The notes: generated by a model from the sequence alone, not told the origin. A stretch of 64,000 bases of DNA from Micromonospora chokoriensis (GCF_900091505.1 NZ_LT607409.1:4712001-4776000), one strand, 5' to 3'; positions 50,449 through 59,676 are shown, counted from the first letter of the stretch. A program made the numbers and translations.

Positions 50449-51816
50449 ATGTCCTCACCACTGCGCCGCGCCCTCGCCGCCGGTCTACTCGCGCTGGCCA
50501 CCGCCGCCGCCACCCTCACCGTCACGTCCACCGCCGCGCAGGCCGTGGTGCTGCCGAACAACTTCAAGAGCGTCGGCTACATGCCCTCCTGGGCCGGCAA
50601 CATCAACACCATCCAGTACAACAAGCTGACCCACATCAACTACGCCTTCATCCTGCCCAACAGCAACGGCAGCCTGCAGGGCGTCGACGGGGCGCGGCTC
50701 TCCTCGCTGGTCTCCCAGGCCCACGCCAACAACGTGAAGGTCTCCATCGCGGTCGGCGGCTGGAACGACGGCAACGACTCCGCCTTCGAGGCGCTCGCCG
50801 CCAACTCCACCAGCCGCACCGCCTTCGTCAACAACCTGGTCAACTTCGTCAACCAGTACAACCTCGACGGTGTCGACATGGACTGGGAGTACCCCGACCC
50901 GGGCGCGTCGGCCAGCAACTACACCGCGCTCATGACGCAGCTCAGCAGCGCGATGCGCAGTCGCGGCAAGCTGCTCACCGCCGCCGTGGTCAGCGAGGGC
51001 ACCACCGTGCAGGGCGTACAGACGGCCGTCTTCCCCCTGGTCGACTGGCTCAACATCATGGCCTACGACGGCGGTAGCCCGCACGCCAACTACGACTGGT
51101 CCATCAACGCCGTCAACGGGTGGAAGGCCCGCGGCCTGCCGGCCAGCAAGGCCGTGCTCGGCATCCCGTTCTACAGCCGCCCGGTCTACTACAACTACTC
51201 GTACCTGGTCGGTCTGGACCCGGCGAACGCCAACCGGGACTGCGCCACCATCAACGGCTCGCAGCAGTGCTGGAACGGCATCCCGACCGTCAAGCGCAAG
51301 ACCCAGTGGGCGATGGCCAACGCCGGCGGCGTGATGAACTGGGAGCTGAGCCAGGACACCAGCGGCTCGACCTCGCTGCTCAGCGCGATGTACGACACCA
51401 TCATGGGTGGCACCACGCCGCCGCCGACCGGTCGTACCGGCCGGATCACCGGCATCGGCGGCAAGTGCGTCGACGTGGCCGCGGCGAGCACCGCCAACGG
51501 CGCCGCCGTCCAGCTCTACACGTGCAACGGCACCAACGCGCAGACCTGGACCGTGGCCGGCGACAGCACGCTGCGGGCCCTCGGCAAGTGCGCCGACATC
51601 ACCAGCGGCTCGACCGCCAACGGCGCGAAGGTCCAGCTCTGGGACTGCAACGGCAGCGGCGCGCAGGTCTGGCAGGCACAGTCCAACGGGACGCTGCGCA
51701 ACCCGCAGTCGAACAAGTGCCTGGACGCCACCGACAACAGCTCCGCCGACGGCACCCGGCTGCAGATCTGGGACTGCTTCGCCGGCGCCAACCAGCGCTG
51801 GACGCTCCCGGCCTGA
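50449..51816 (+). CDS. secreted GH18 chitinase with ricin-type lectin domain
   Basis: A 455-residue exported enzyme. The signal peptide is residues 1-32 (AGLLALATAAATLTVTSTAAQA). The GH18 barrel covers about 38-320, with SVGYMPSWAG, SIAVGGWNDG and the catalytic DGVDMDWE (140-147, acid E147). The ricin B-lectin trefoil covers about 330-455, with three QxW repeats (AQTWTV, AQVWQA, NQRWTL). It hydrolyses chitin outside the cell, and the lectin probably binds the polymer. It is preceded by a promoter and followed by a hairpin. Confidence 0.95.
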   Translation: MSSPLRRALAAGLLALATAAATLTVTSTAAQAVVLPNNFKSVGYMPSWAGNINTIQYNKLTHINYAFILPNSNGSLQGVDGARLSSLVSQAHANNVKVSIAVGGWNDGNDSAFEALAANSTSRTAFVNNLVNFVNQYNLDGVDMDWEYPDPGASASNYTALMTQLSSAMRSRGKLLTAAVVSEGTTVQGVQTAVFPLVDWLNIMAYDGGSPHANYDWSINAVNGWKARGLPASKAVLGIPFYSRPVYYNYSYLVGLDPANANRDCATINGSQQCWNGIPTVKRKTQWAMANAGGVMNWELSQDTSGSTSLLSAMYDTIMGGTTPPPTGRTGRITGIGGKCVDVAAASTANGAAVQLYTCNGTNAQTWTVAGDSTLRALGKCADITSGSTANGAKVQLWDCNGSGAQVWQAQSNGTLRNPQSNKCLDATDNSSADGTRLQIWDCFAGANQRWTLPA

Positions 51817-51824
51817 CGGTTCGC

Positions 51825-51863
51825 ACGGTCCCCGGTCGACGCCCCGCGTCAGCCGGGGACCGT
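51825..51863. terminator. hairpin between convergent chitinase and HxlR genes
   Basis: ACGGTCCCCGG (51825-51835) pairs with CCGGGGACCGT (51853-51863) across a 17-nt loop. The right arm overlaps the end of the HxlR gene. It is a plausible bidirectional terminator. Confidence 0.65.
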
Positions 51864-52736
51864 TGCGTGTTCCCGGGCGAGTGTGAGCATCTCGTCCACC
51901 GAGCCGGCCGGGTCGGTGACCGGGAACTGCACGGCCCGCACCACCGCCACCGGGTCGACCAGCAGCGTCAGCCGCTTGAACCGGGTCATCCCGCCCGCCC
52001 GGAAGACGGGCAGCAGCAGCCCGGCCGCCAACCGGCCGTCCTGGTCGGACAACAACGGGAAGGGCAGCTCGGCGTACGCGGCGAAGTCGGCGAGCTGGTC
52101 GGGCCGCTGGGTGCTGACGCCGTACACCCCCACCTCGGCGGCCTGGAACTCCCGGTGCCGCCTGGCGTACGTGGTCGACTCCAGTGTGCAGCCGCGGGCG
52201 CCGGGGATCTCCGCCCAGCCGGGCGGATAGTCCGGCCGGATCGGCGCGTACGCCCCGGGGAAGAAGTAGAGGACGCTCCACGTGCCCGTGGCGGCCACCG
52301 GGACGGGCCGACCGTCGGGCCCCGGCAGGACGACATCGGGCAACCGCCGCCCGACCAGTTCGTGCGCCCGGCGCGCCTCGACGGACCCGGCGTCCGCCGT
52401 CGCGCTCACCTCACCGTCGCCCATCAGATGTCTCGTCCCCCAGTCCTGCAAAGCGATGAGGACCGGCAGCAGCCCTTCGCCCTTCCCGGTGAGCAGGTAG
52501 TCGAAGCGCGGTGGGTGTCGTGAGTACGGCCGACGCTCCAGGACCCCGTGCTCGACCAGGGCGCCGAGACGCTCGGTCAGCGCCCGCCGACTGACGCCCA
52601 GCTCGCGTTGCAGAGCGTCGAAGCGGGTCGTTCCACCGGCGACGTCGCGCACGATGAGGAACGTCCACCAGTCCCCCAGCACGCCGAGCGCCTGCGCGAT
52701 GCCGCAGTTCGCGTCGGCAAGATCTTCCCGCCGCAC
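51849..52736 (-). CDS. HxlR/DUF24 repressor fused to a peroxiredoxin domain
   Basis: A 295-residue protein. Residues 1-105 are an HxlR (DUF24) winged helix (NCGIAQALGVLGDWWTFLIVRDVAGGTTRFDALQRELGVSRRALTERL). Residues 125-295 are a thioredoxin-fold peroxiredoxin (RLPDVVLPGPDGRPVPV, SVLYFFPG, GARGCTLESTTYARRHREF, GVSTQRPDQLADFAAYAELPFPLLSD). It has only two cysteines: C11, at the redox-sensing position of HxlR proteins such as HypR and YodB, and C183, at the peroxidatic position. This suggests one protein that senses peroxide and represses. It starts GTG at 52736 after CGGAGGT. A palindromic site lies upstream. Confidence 0.9.
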   Translation of the reverse strand: MRREDLADANCGIAQALGVLGDWWTFLIVRDVAGGTTRFDALQRELGVSRRALTERLGALVEHGVLERRPYSRHPPRFDYLLTGKGEGLLPVLIALQDWGTRHLMGDGEVSATADAGSVEARRAHELVGRRLPDVVLPGPDGRPVPVAATGTWSVLYFFPGAYAPIRPDYPPGWAEIPGARGCTLESTTYARRHREFQAAEVGVYGVSTQRPDQLADFAAYAELPFPLLSDQDGRLAAGLLLPVFRAGGMTRFKRLTLLVDPVAVVRAVQFPVTDPAGSVDEMLTLAREHATVPG

Positions 52737-53037
52737 CCACTACCTCCGTTGCTCCACTCCGACTATAGTCCGTTCCAGTTTGGAACGCACGGGCTCGGTG
52801 AACGGGGGCCGGCGACACGCGCGTCGACGAACGGGCCGGGGTGTTCTGGCGCTGGTGGACCGCCGGCACGACCAGCATGCTCGGGTCGGCGGTCGGCGGT
52901 CGGCGGTCGGCGGTATACCGGCAGTCTGCGCCGCGCGGCGACCAGCCCGCGCCGTCGTTTTCCGGCCCGGCGCGTCCCCCGCGGCCCTAACCTGGGGTCG
53001 GGGTCCCGCGCGGGCGGCCCGACCGGGAGGGACCGAC
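52737..53037. other. 301-bp intergenic region with promoter and tandem 7-mers
   Basis: It contains a TATAGT-like -10 of the HxlR gene (minus strand, 52762-52767), the palindrome at 52772-52786, and four exact tandem copies of GTCGGCG (52885-52912). The rest is GC-rich with no supported gene. Confidence 0.6.
52772..52786. promoter_or_regulatory. 15-bp palindrome, likely operator of the HxlR fusion gene
   Basis: GTTCCA-GTT-TGGAAC is a perfect inverted repeat 36-50 bp upstream of the HxlR start. It sits just upstream of the -10 element TATAGT on the minus strand, so bound protein would block the promoter. It is likely autoregulatory, though the assignment is inferred. Confidence 0.7.
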
Positions 53038-53265
53038 GTGGCAGGGAACGAGGCGAACCGGGCGGCGACACGCCGTCGCCGGCAACTGTGGGCGGGAGTC
53101 CTCGCGCTCGTCGGCCTCGTTCTGCTGATCCTCGGCCTCACCGTCGCCGACGGTGTCGCCGCCTGGGTCGAGGTGCTGGTCGCGGTCCTGCTGCTGGTGA
53201 CCAGCTACGTGGTGCAGCACCTGGCGCGGCGGGAGACCGTCTACCGGCAGGACGACAAGGGCTGA
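53038..53265 (+). CDS. small two-helix membrane protein
   Basis: A 75-residue protein with a basic N terminus (EANRAATRRRRQLWAG), two hydrophobic helices (VLALVGLVLLILGLTVADGV and VEVLVAVLLLVTSYVVQHLA) and a charged C terminus. It starts GTG at 53038 after GGGAGGGA. No family is recognised. It lies 59 bp ahead of the exonuclease gene. Confidence 0.65.
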   Translation: MAGNEANRAATRRRRQLWAGVLALVGLVLLILGLTVADGVAAWVEVLVAVLLLVTSYVVQHLARRETVYRQDDKG

Positions 53266-53324
53266 CCGCGCCGGACGGCCGGGGGTGCCCCGGTTCGTCG
53301 GAGGGCTGTGCCAGGCTGTCCGGC

Positions 53325-54251
53325 GTGGCACAACGACCCCCGATCCTGCTGATCGACGCACCCAGCCTCTACTTCCGGGCCTACTTCGGCATCCCGGAGT
53401 CCGCCGCCCGCGCCGAGGACGGCACCCCGGTCAACGCGGTGCGTGGCTTCCTCGACATGCTCGCCACCCTGATCCGTGGGCGCGGCGCGGATCGGATGGT
53501 CTGCGCGCTGGACTACGACTGGCGTCCGGCGTGGCGGGTCGACCTGCTGCCGTCGTACAAGGCGCACCGGGTGGCACCGCAGGGCGGCGAGGTCGTTCCG
53601 GACACCCTGTCCCCGCAGGTGCCGATGATTTTGGAGGTGTTGGAGGCCGTCGGCATCACCGCCGTCGGCGCGACCGGCTACGAGGCCGACGACGTGCTCG
53701 GCACGCTCTCGGTGACCCAGCCCGGCCCGGTCGAGGTGGTCTCCGGTGACCGGGACCTGTTCCAGCTCGTCGACGACGCCCGACCGGTCCGGCTGCTCTA
53801 CGTGGGGCGTGGTGTCGCCAAGCTCGACGACTGTGACGACGCCGCGGTGCGGGCCCGCTACGGCGTACCGGCCGACCGGTACGCCGACTTCGCCGCGCTG
53901 CGCGGCGACCCCAGCGACGGGCTTCCCGGGGTCCCGGGCGTCGGGGAGAAGACCGCCGCCCGGCTCATCGAGCGCTACGGCAGCATCGCCGGCATCCTGG
54001 CCGCGCTGGACGACTCCGACTCGTCCTTCGCGCCGGGCCTGCGCACCAAGCTCGCCGCGGCCCGCGACTACCTGGGCGTCGCGCCGACGGTGGTCCGGGT
54101 CGCCCTGGACGTGCCGCTGCCGGAGCTGCCCACGGCGCTGCCGTCCGCGCCGGTCGACCCGGACCGGCTGCTCGACCTCGCCGGACGGTGGAACCTGGCC
54201 GGCTCCACCCGCCGCCTGGTGGACGCCCTCGCCGCCGGCGGCGACGCCTGA
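53325..54251 (+). CDS. 5'-3' exonuclease (FEN/PIN type)
   Basis: A 308-residue stand-alone nuclease homologous to the N-terminal domain of DNA polymerase I. It has ILLIDAPSLYFRAYFG, MVCALDYDWRPAWRVDLLPSYKAHR, ATGYEADDVLGTL, VVSGDRDLFQLV, and the helix-hairpin-helix GLPGVPGVGEKTAARLIERYG. The acidic metal-binding residues are present. It removes primers or flaps. It starts GTG at 53325. Confidence 0.94.
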   Translation: MAQRPPILLIDAPSLYFRAYFGIPESAARAEDGTPVNAVRGFLDMLATLIRGRGADRMVCALDYDWRPAWRVDLLPSYKAHRVAPQGGEVVPDTLSPQVPMILEVLEAVGITAVGATGYEADDVLGTLSVTQPGPVEVVSGDRDLFQLVDDARPVRLLYVGRGVAKLDDCDDAAVRARYGVPADRYADFAALRGDPSDGLPGVPGVGEKTAARLIERYGSIAGILAALDDSDSSFAPGLRTKLAAARDYLGVAPTVVRVALDVPLPELPTALPSAPVDPDRLLDLAGRWNLAGSTRRLVDALAAGGDA

Positions 54252-54317
54252 CCGACTGCCGACCACCGGGCGATCGGCGGGTGGCGACTGGACCGGCCCG
54301 CAGGGTGGTGGACGTGC

Positions 54318-55034
54318 TCAGGCGCGCAGCCGTGCCGCCAGGTCGGCGACCGCCCCGATCGCGTACCGCTGCATGGCCGGGCCGAAGGTGACGCGCGTCG
54401 CGCCCGACCGCGCCACCTCGGCAACCGACGCGCTGTCCGCGCCGGCGACCATGTTGATCGGACCCGTGATGCCGTCGCGCAACTGCGGCAGCAGCTCCGG
54501 CGGGGCCAGGATCGGGTACACGCAGTCGGCGCCGGCAGCCGTGTAGAGGCGGGCGCGTGCCACCGCGTCGGCCGGGTCACCGGCGCCGGCCAGGAACGTG
54601 TCGACGCGCGCGTTGATGACGAGCGCGTCGCCGGCTTCGGCGCGTACCTCGGCCAACCAGTCCGCGTGCCGTTGCGGATCCTTCAGCGTGGCGCCGGCCT
54701 CGGAGTCCTCCAGGTTGCAGCCGACGGCACCCGCCTCCAGCAGCCGCCCGACCAGCTCGCCGGGGGTGAGCCCGTACCCGCCCTCCACGTCGGCGGACAC
54801 CGGGACGGAGACGGCCCGGACGATCCGCGCCACCGCGGCGAACATCTCGTCGGGCGGGGTCGCGCCGTCCTCGTAGCCGAGCGATGCGGCGACCCCGGCG
54901 CTCGGGATGGCGAGGGCGGGATAGCCGGCCTCGGCGAAGGCCCTCGCGCTGGCCGCGTCCCAGGGACCCGGCAGGACGAGCGGGTCGCCGACCGCGCGGC
55001 CGTGGTGCATCGCCCGAAAGGTTCGAGCAGTCAT
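54318..55034 (-). CDS. isocitrate lyase/PEP mutase family protein
   Basis: A 238-residue member of the ICL/PEP-mutase superfamily. It has HHGRAVGDPLVLPGPWDAASARAFAEAGYPALAIPSAGVAASLGYEDG, VPVSADVEGGYGLTPGEL and GCNLEDSEAGATLKDPQRHADWL with the usual Glu-Asp metal site. The isocitrate lyase KKCGH motif is missing. It could be a carboxyvinyl-carboxyphosphonate phosphorylmutase-like lyase or an oxaloacetase-like enzyme. The substrate is unclear. It stands alone. Confidence 0.9.
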   Translation of the reverse strand: MTARTFRAMHHGRAVGDPLVLPGPWDAASARAFAEAGYPALAIPSAGVAASLGYEDGATPPDEMFAAVARIVRAVSVPVSADVEGGYGLTPGELVGRLLEAGAVGCNLEDSEAGATLKDPQRHADWLAEVRAEAGDALVINARVDTFLAGAGDPADAVARARLYTAAGADCVYPILAPPELLPQLRDGITGPINMVAGADSASVAEVARSGATRVTFGPAMQRYAIGAVADLAARLRA

Positions 55035-55082
55035 CGTGCACGTCTCCCGATGGGATGGCGGGCGAAGATCAGCGTCGCCCGC

Positions 55083-55385
55083 TTACTTGATCTTGCGGGT
55101 CGACCGGACCACGATGCTCTCGTACTCCGGGTGCTTGACCAGCCAGTCGGCCAGGAACGGACAGATCGGCACGACGGTCCGCCGCTTGGCGCGCGCGTCG
55201 TCCATCACGGCGCGGGCCAGCGTCGACCCGACGCCCCGGCCCTCGAAGGTCGGGTCGACCTCGGTGTGGGTGTAGGCGATGATCGCGCCGGTCAGCTGGT
55301 AGGTGACGAACCCGGCGACCGTGCCGGTCTCGTCGCGCGCCTCGAAACGCTCCCGCGCCGAGGCGTCTGTCACGGTGAACTGCAC
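55083..55385 (-). CDS. YjdJ-type GNAT family N-acetyltransferase
   Basis: A 100-residue minimal GNAT of the Gcn5-like YjdJ group. It has FTVTDASARERFEARDETGTVAGFVTYQLTGAIIAYTHTEVDPTFEGRGVGSTLARAVMDDARAKRRTVVPICPFLADWLVKHPEY. The acetyl-CoA loop EGRGVGSTLA and the PICPF signature are clear. It starts GTG at 55385. The substrate is unknown. Confidence 0.9.
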   Translation of the reverse strand: MQFTVTDASARERFEARDETGTVAGFVTYQLTGAIIAYTHTEVDPTFEGRGVGSTLARAVMDDARAKRRTVVPICPFLADWLVKHPEYESIVVRSTRKIK

Positions 55386-55513
55386 CTGACCATCCAACCA
55401 CCCGGGTGGCCGGTGCCCGCCCGGAGGCGGCGGGAAAGTGAGCCCGCGCGCATTGTCGCGGCCGGAACGGGGAACCCAACGCCCCCGGCCGCACGTGGGA
55501 GGAGACACCCACC

Positions 55514-56209
55514 ATGACGAACCCATCGACGGACGGCGGCTTCGCCGTCGTGGAGATGTTCACCTCGCAGGGGTGCAACAGCTGCCCCCCGGCGGAGGAG
55601 TTGCTGACCGAGATCGAACGCGACGCCCGGGAACACGGCCAGGCCGTCTTCGGCCTCGGTTTCCACGTCGACTACTGGGACGACCTGGGGTGGGCCGACC
55701 AGTTCGCCGACGCGGCGTACACCGCGCGGCAGGAGGCGTACGCCCGCGCCCTTCGCACCCGCGGTCTGTACACCCCGCAGATGGTCGTCAACGGCACCGT
55801 CGAGTTCGTCGGATCCGATCGTCGACAGGCGTCCGGCGCCATCGCGGCCGCCCTGGCGTCACCGGCCGCCACCCCCCTCACGGTGTCCGTGGCCGCGTTC
55901 GACGGGCAGCGGGTGGTGCTCGACTACCAGGCCGAACGGCCGCCGGAGCGCACCGTGGTGAACGTGGCGATCGTGGAGCGGGGCCTGGACAGCGAGATCG
56001 CCCGGGGCGAGAACGCCGGGCGGACGCTGCGGCAGGACAACGTCGTGCGCGGCTTCGCGTCGACGAGCCTGGACGCCGCGCCGGGGCGGGTGGAGGTGGT
56101 GGCACCGGTCCACCTCGATCCGCGCAGCGCCGCCGTCGTCGCGTACGTGCAGGAGAACGGCAACGGGGCCGTCGTCGGGGCGACCCACGTCGAGCTGTCC
56201 ACCGCGTAG
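55514..56209 (+). CDS. DUF1223 thioredoxin-fold protein
   Basis: A 231-residue protein. It has VEMFTSQGCNSCPPAEELLTEIERDA, with the C21-x2-C24 pair of DUF1223, then FHVDYWDDLGWADQFADAAYTARQEAYARALRTRGLYTPQMVVNGTVEFVGSDR. This is the full family signature. No signal peptide is seen, although many relatives are secreted. It may be a redox protein of unknown partner. The start follows GGGAGGAG. Confidence 0.9.
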   Translation: MTNPSTDGGFAVVEMFTSQGCNSCPPAEELLTEIERDAREHGQAVFGLGFHVDYWDDLGWADQFADAAYTARQEAYARALRTRGLYTPQMVVNGTVEFVGSDRRQASGAIAAALASPAATPLTVSVAAFDGQRVVLDYQAERPPERTVVNVAIVERGLDSEIARGENAGRTLRQDNVVRGFASTSLDAAPGRVEVVAPVHLDPRSAAVVAYVQENGNGAVVGATHVELSTA

Positions 56210-56249
56210 TCTCGGCGCATGCGGTTGGCGCGCGGCGTGAGGGGGCCCG

Positions 56250-56624
56250 GTGGTTGACGCGGAGGACGTACGCCGGGTGGCGTTGGCCCTGCCGCACACG
56301 GAGGAGAACCCCAGCGACGGGTTCGACTTCCGGGTGGCCGGCAAAGGGTTCGTCTGGTCCTACCCGGAGCGCGTGCCGGGCAAGCCGCGGGTGATCCGAC
56401 TCGACATCGCGGTGCTCTACGTCGGGGACGAGGCGGAGAAGCAGGCGCTCCTGCTCGGTGAACCGGACATCTTCTTCACCGCTGCGGGGTACGAGGGGCT
56501 GCCCCTGGTGCTGCTGCGCCTGACGCAGATCGACCTGGAGCGCCTGGGCGAGCTGGTGACGGACGCGTGGCGGATGCGCGCGCCCGAGGCGCTGGTGAGC
56601 GGCGTCCAGGGCGCCGGCGCCTGA
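56250..56624 (+). CDS. MmcQ/YjbR family DNA-binding-like protein
   Basis: A 124-residue protein of the MmcQ/YjbR fold. It has VDAEDVRRVALALPHTEENPSDGFDFRVAGKGFVW (the family start) and DEAEKQALLLGEPDIFFTAAGYEGLPLVLLRLTQID, then a helical WRMRAPEALV. The fold is also called CyaY-like, and the function is unclear. It starts GTG at 56250 and follows the DUF1223 gene by 40 bp on the same strand. Confidence 0.9.
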   Translation: MVDAEDVRRVALALPHTEENPSDGFDFRVAGKGFVWSYPERVPGKPRVIRLDIAVLYVGDEAEKQALLLGEPDIFFTAAGYEGLPLVLLRLTQIDLERLGELVTDAWRMRAPEALVSGVQGAGA

Positions 56625-56653
56625 CGACATCGGCACGCAACCGGACGGACACA

Positions 56654-56701
56654 TTGACGGGGATCTCGGTGCTCCACTACCGTGGCTGTGAGAGCGCTCT
56701 C
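56654..56701 (+). promoter_or_regulatory. promoter and LacI-type operator of the GH81 gene
   Basis: TTGACG (56654-56659) and TACCGT (56678-56683) are spaced by 18 bp. The palindrome GAGAGCGCTCTC (56690-56701) follows at the expected transcription start. It resembles CebR-like LacI operators, whose core is GAGCGCTC. The GH81 start is 78 bp downstream. Confidence 0.7.
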
Positions 56702-56778
56702 TCGCCTGACCTTCCCCCCAATTCAGACGCACGCGTCGGACCCGGAAACGGCCACACCCGGCGCGCGATGGAGGCACC

Positions 56779-59664
56779 ATGACACCTCCCGTCCCCCACC
56801 GCCGATGGGCCCTGGCCGCCGTCACCGCGCTGGCCCTGGTCGTCGGCGGCCTCACGATCCCCGTCACCCGCGCGGCCGAGGCCGCGCCCGTCGGCGCCGG
56901 CAGCTACACCACCACCCCGGTCGGCCCGCTCCCGAGCGGATGCGGCGCGATGTCCAGCAACCCCCGTCAGTTCGCCACCGCCAACGCGCCCGCCGGCCCG
57001 ATACCCACCAACGACTGGTGGTCCTCGCTGCTGTGGAAGCGCACCGACTGCTCCTTCAGCGAGCCCCTGCACGCCCACCCGATCTCGTACGACACCTTCA
57101 CCGACGGGTTGGGCTTCTCCGCCAACTCCACACCCGCCATCAGCGGCACCGCGACCGGCGTCGGGGAGTTCCACTACCCGTACGTGCAGGACATCCGGGT
57201 CGGCGTCGCCGGACTCGCCGCGCCCCAGGTCAAGGTGGACGGCTGGACGGACTGGACGGTCAGCCCGCACTGGAGCGACGGCACCCGCACCCTGCGCGCC
57301 ACCATCGGCCACGGCCTGCCGTTCGCGTACTTCCAGGCCACCGGCGGCAACGCGTCGATCGGCACCGCCGGCACCCCGGAGGTCTGGTCCAACAGCGGCG
57401 CCACCATCGGCTTCCGGGTCAACGGCCACGACTACGTCGGGTACGCCCCGAGCGGCGCGAGCTGGACCGTCGCGTCCGGCCGGATCACCTCCACGCTGGC
57501 CGGTCGGGGCTACTTCTCCGTCGCCCTCCTGCCGCCGACGTCGAGCGCGTCGGAGCGCGCCGGCCTGGCCGCGACCTACGGTCAGTACGCGCACGCCCAC
57601 GTGACCGGCACCCAGGTCTCGTACTCGTACAACCCGGCGACAAGTGGCCTCACCACCACGTACGCGTTCACCACCACTCCCCGGGAGGGCACCGCCACGC
57701 AGACGGTGGTCAGCCTCTACCCGCACCAGTGGAAGTCGCTCAGCGGGTCCACCGCGATCACCCCGACCTACCCGTCGGCGCGCGGCCGGATGAAGGTGCT
57801 CACCGGCGTCAACCAGTTCCGCACCGCGATGAGGTTCCAGGGCGTCCTGCCGGAGTTGCCGGCCGTCGGCGACGGCAGCGGAAGTGACCTGGCGACGCTC
57901 ACCAGCCAGCTGGCGGCCGTTCGCGGCAACCCGATGGACCAACGCGGCAACGACACCTACTGGACCGGCAAGGGGCTCGGTCGGGCCGCCCGGATCGCCG
58001 AGATCGCCGACCAGGTGAACGACACCGCCACGCGCGACAGCGCGCTGAACGCGATCCGCAGCACCCTCACCGACTGGTTCACCGCGTCCAGCGGCAAGAC
58101 CAGCCGGGTCTTCTACTACGACAACAACTGGGGCACCCTGATCGGCTACCCCGCGTCGTACGGCTCCGACCAGGAACTCAACGACCACCACTTCCACTAC
58201 GGCTACTTCATCGCCGCCGCGGCGACCCTCGCGAAGTTCGACCCGGCGTGGGCCGCCACCAGCCGTTACGGCGGCATGGTGGACCTGCTGATCCGCGACG
58301 CCAACAACTACCGCCGCGACGACACCCGCTTCCCGTACCTGCGGGACTTCGACATCTACGCGGGCCACGACTGGGCGTCCGGGCACGGCTCGTTCGGCTC
58401 GGGCAACAACCAGGAGTCCTCGTCGGAGGGGATGAACTTCGCCAACGCCCTGATCCAGTGGGGGCAGACGACCGGCGACACCGCCGTCCGCGACGCCGGC
58501 GTCTTCCTCTACACCACCCAGGCCGCGGCGATCCAGGAGTACTGGTTCGACGTCAGCGACCAGAACTTCCCCGCCGCCTTCGGGCACTCCACCGTCGGCA
58601 TGGTCTGGGGCAGCGGCGGCGCGTACGCCACCTGGTTCAGCGCCGAACCGGAGATGATCCAGGGCATCAACCTGCTGCCGGTCACCGGCGGACACCTGTA
58701 CCTGGGCAACAACCCGGCGTACGTGCGGACCAACTACGCCGAACTGGTCCGCAACAACGGCGGACAACCGACGGTGTGGCAGGACATCCTCTGGCAGTTC
58801 CAGGCCCTCGGTGACCCCGACGCGGCGCTGGCGAACCTGCGCGCGAACCCCGGCTACACGCCGGAGGAGGGCGAGAGCCGAGCGCACACCTTCCACTGGA
58901 TCCGCAACCTCGCGGCGCTGGGCACCGTCGACACGACGGTGACCGGCAACCATCCGCTGTCGGCGGTCTTCTCCCGCAACGGCGCCCGCACCTACGTGGC
59001 GTCGAACCCGACCGCCAGCCCGGTCACCGTGACGTTCTCCAACGGCACCACCCTGAGCGTGGGCGCCGGCAAGACGGCCACCACCGGGGCGTACACCTGG
59101 AGTGGCGGTAACGCGGCCGGCGGCGTACCCCCGACGACGCCGACGAACCCCCCACCGACGACCACCCCGCCGCCGACGACGACCCCGCCGCCGTCCACCG
59201 GCGGGCCGACGCGGTACCTGCTGCCCGGCGGCGGGTTGGGCGCCGCCGGTAGCGCGGCCACGACGACCGTCGCGGCGGCCAACGGCAACCACGACGGTAC
59301 GCCCACCAACGCGCAGGTCTTCACGGCCACCGGCCTCAACCTCGCCTACTCCGGTGGGCAGACGGCGTTCGACCTGTTCGTGGACGCGGGGACGGCGGTC
59401 GGCAACGGCGTGCAGGTGCGGGTCTCCTACGACCTCACCGGCAACGGCAGTTGGGACCGGGTGGAGACGTGGCGCTACTTCGCCACCGACCCCGTCCCGG
59501 GCTACGAGCACTACACCCAGGGCACCGGCCTCGCCTCGGCCACCGGCACGCTGGGCGCGCTGAGCAACGGCAGGGTGCGGGTGGAGGTGTGGTCGGCGAT
59601 CGGCAACAACCCCAGCACCATCGGCCTCGGTAACCAGTCGGTGCTGCGGCTGCCCTACTCCTGA
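56779..59664 (+). CDS. secreted GH81 endo-1,3-beta-glucanase with CBM56-like domain
   Basis: A 961-residue exported enzyme. The signal peptide is residues 1-36 (ALAAVTALALVVGGLTIPVTRAAEA). The GH81 region is about 50-760, with PTNDWWSSLLW, HPHQW-type and DHHFHYGYFIAAAATLAKFD, and the catalytic-site NNQESSSEGMN (E546, E550). A Pro/Thr linker is at about 784-815, and a C-terminal beta-sandwich follows from about 817 (TRYLLPGGGLG... RVETWRYFATDPVPGYEHYTQG), like CBM56. It hydrolyses beta-1,3-glucan such as fungal wall or curdlan. A LacI-type operator precedes it. Confidence 0.94.
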   Translation: MTPPVPHRRWALAAVTALALVVGGLTIPVTRAAEAAPVGAGSYTTTPVGPLPSGCGAMSSNPRQFATANAPAGPIPTNDWWSSLLWKRTDCSFSEPLHAHPISYDTFTDGLGFSANSTPAISGTATGVGEFHYPYVQDIRVGVAGLAAPQVKVDGWTDWTVSPHWSDGTRTLRATIGHGLPFAYFQATGGNASIGTAGTPEVWSNSGATIGFRVNGHDYVGYAPSGASWTVASGRITSTLAGRGYFSVALLPPTSSASERAGLAATYGQYAHAHVTGTQVSYSYNPATSGLTTTYAFTTTPREGTATQTVVSLYPHQWKSLSGSTAITPTYPSARGRMKVLTGVNQFRTAMRFQGVLPELPAVGDGSGSDLATLTSQLAAVRGNPMDQRGNDTYWTGKGLGRAARIAEIADQVNDTATRDSALNAIRSTLTDWFTASSGKTSRVFYYDNNWGTLIGYPASYGSDQELNDHHFHYGYFIAAAATLAKFDPAWAATSRYGGMVDLLIRDANNYRRDDTRFPYLRDFDIYAGHDWASGHGSFGSGNNQESSSEGMNFANALIQWGQTTGDTAVRDAGVFLYTTQAAAIQEYWFDVSDQNFPAAFGHSTVGMVWGSGGAYATWFSAEPEMIQGINLLPVTGGHLYLGNNPAYVRTNYAELVRNNGGQPTVWQDILWQFQALGDPDAALANLRANPGYTPEEGESRAHTFHWIRNLAALGTVDTTVTGNHPLSAVFSRNGARTYVASNPTASPVTVTFSNGTTLSVGAGKTATTGAYTWSGGNAAGGVPPTTPTNPPPTTTPPPTTTPPPSTGGPTRYLLPGGGLGAAGSAATTTVAAANGNHDGTPTNAQVFTATGLNLAYSGGQTAFDLFVDAGTAVGNGVQVRVSYDLTGNGSWDRVETWRYFATDPVPGYEHYTQGTGLASATGTLGALSNGRVRVEVWSAIGNNPSTIGLGNQSVLRLPYS

Positions 59665-59676
59665 CCGACCCGGCGT

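Noticed and set aside
52885..52912. Four GTCGGCG tandem units as a regulatory array
   Set aside because: A short GC-rich 7-mer repeat is likely slippage. It lies about 100 bp behind the HxlR promoter with no symmetry.
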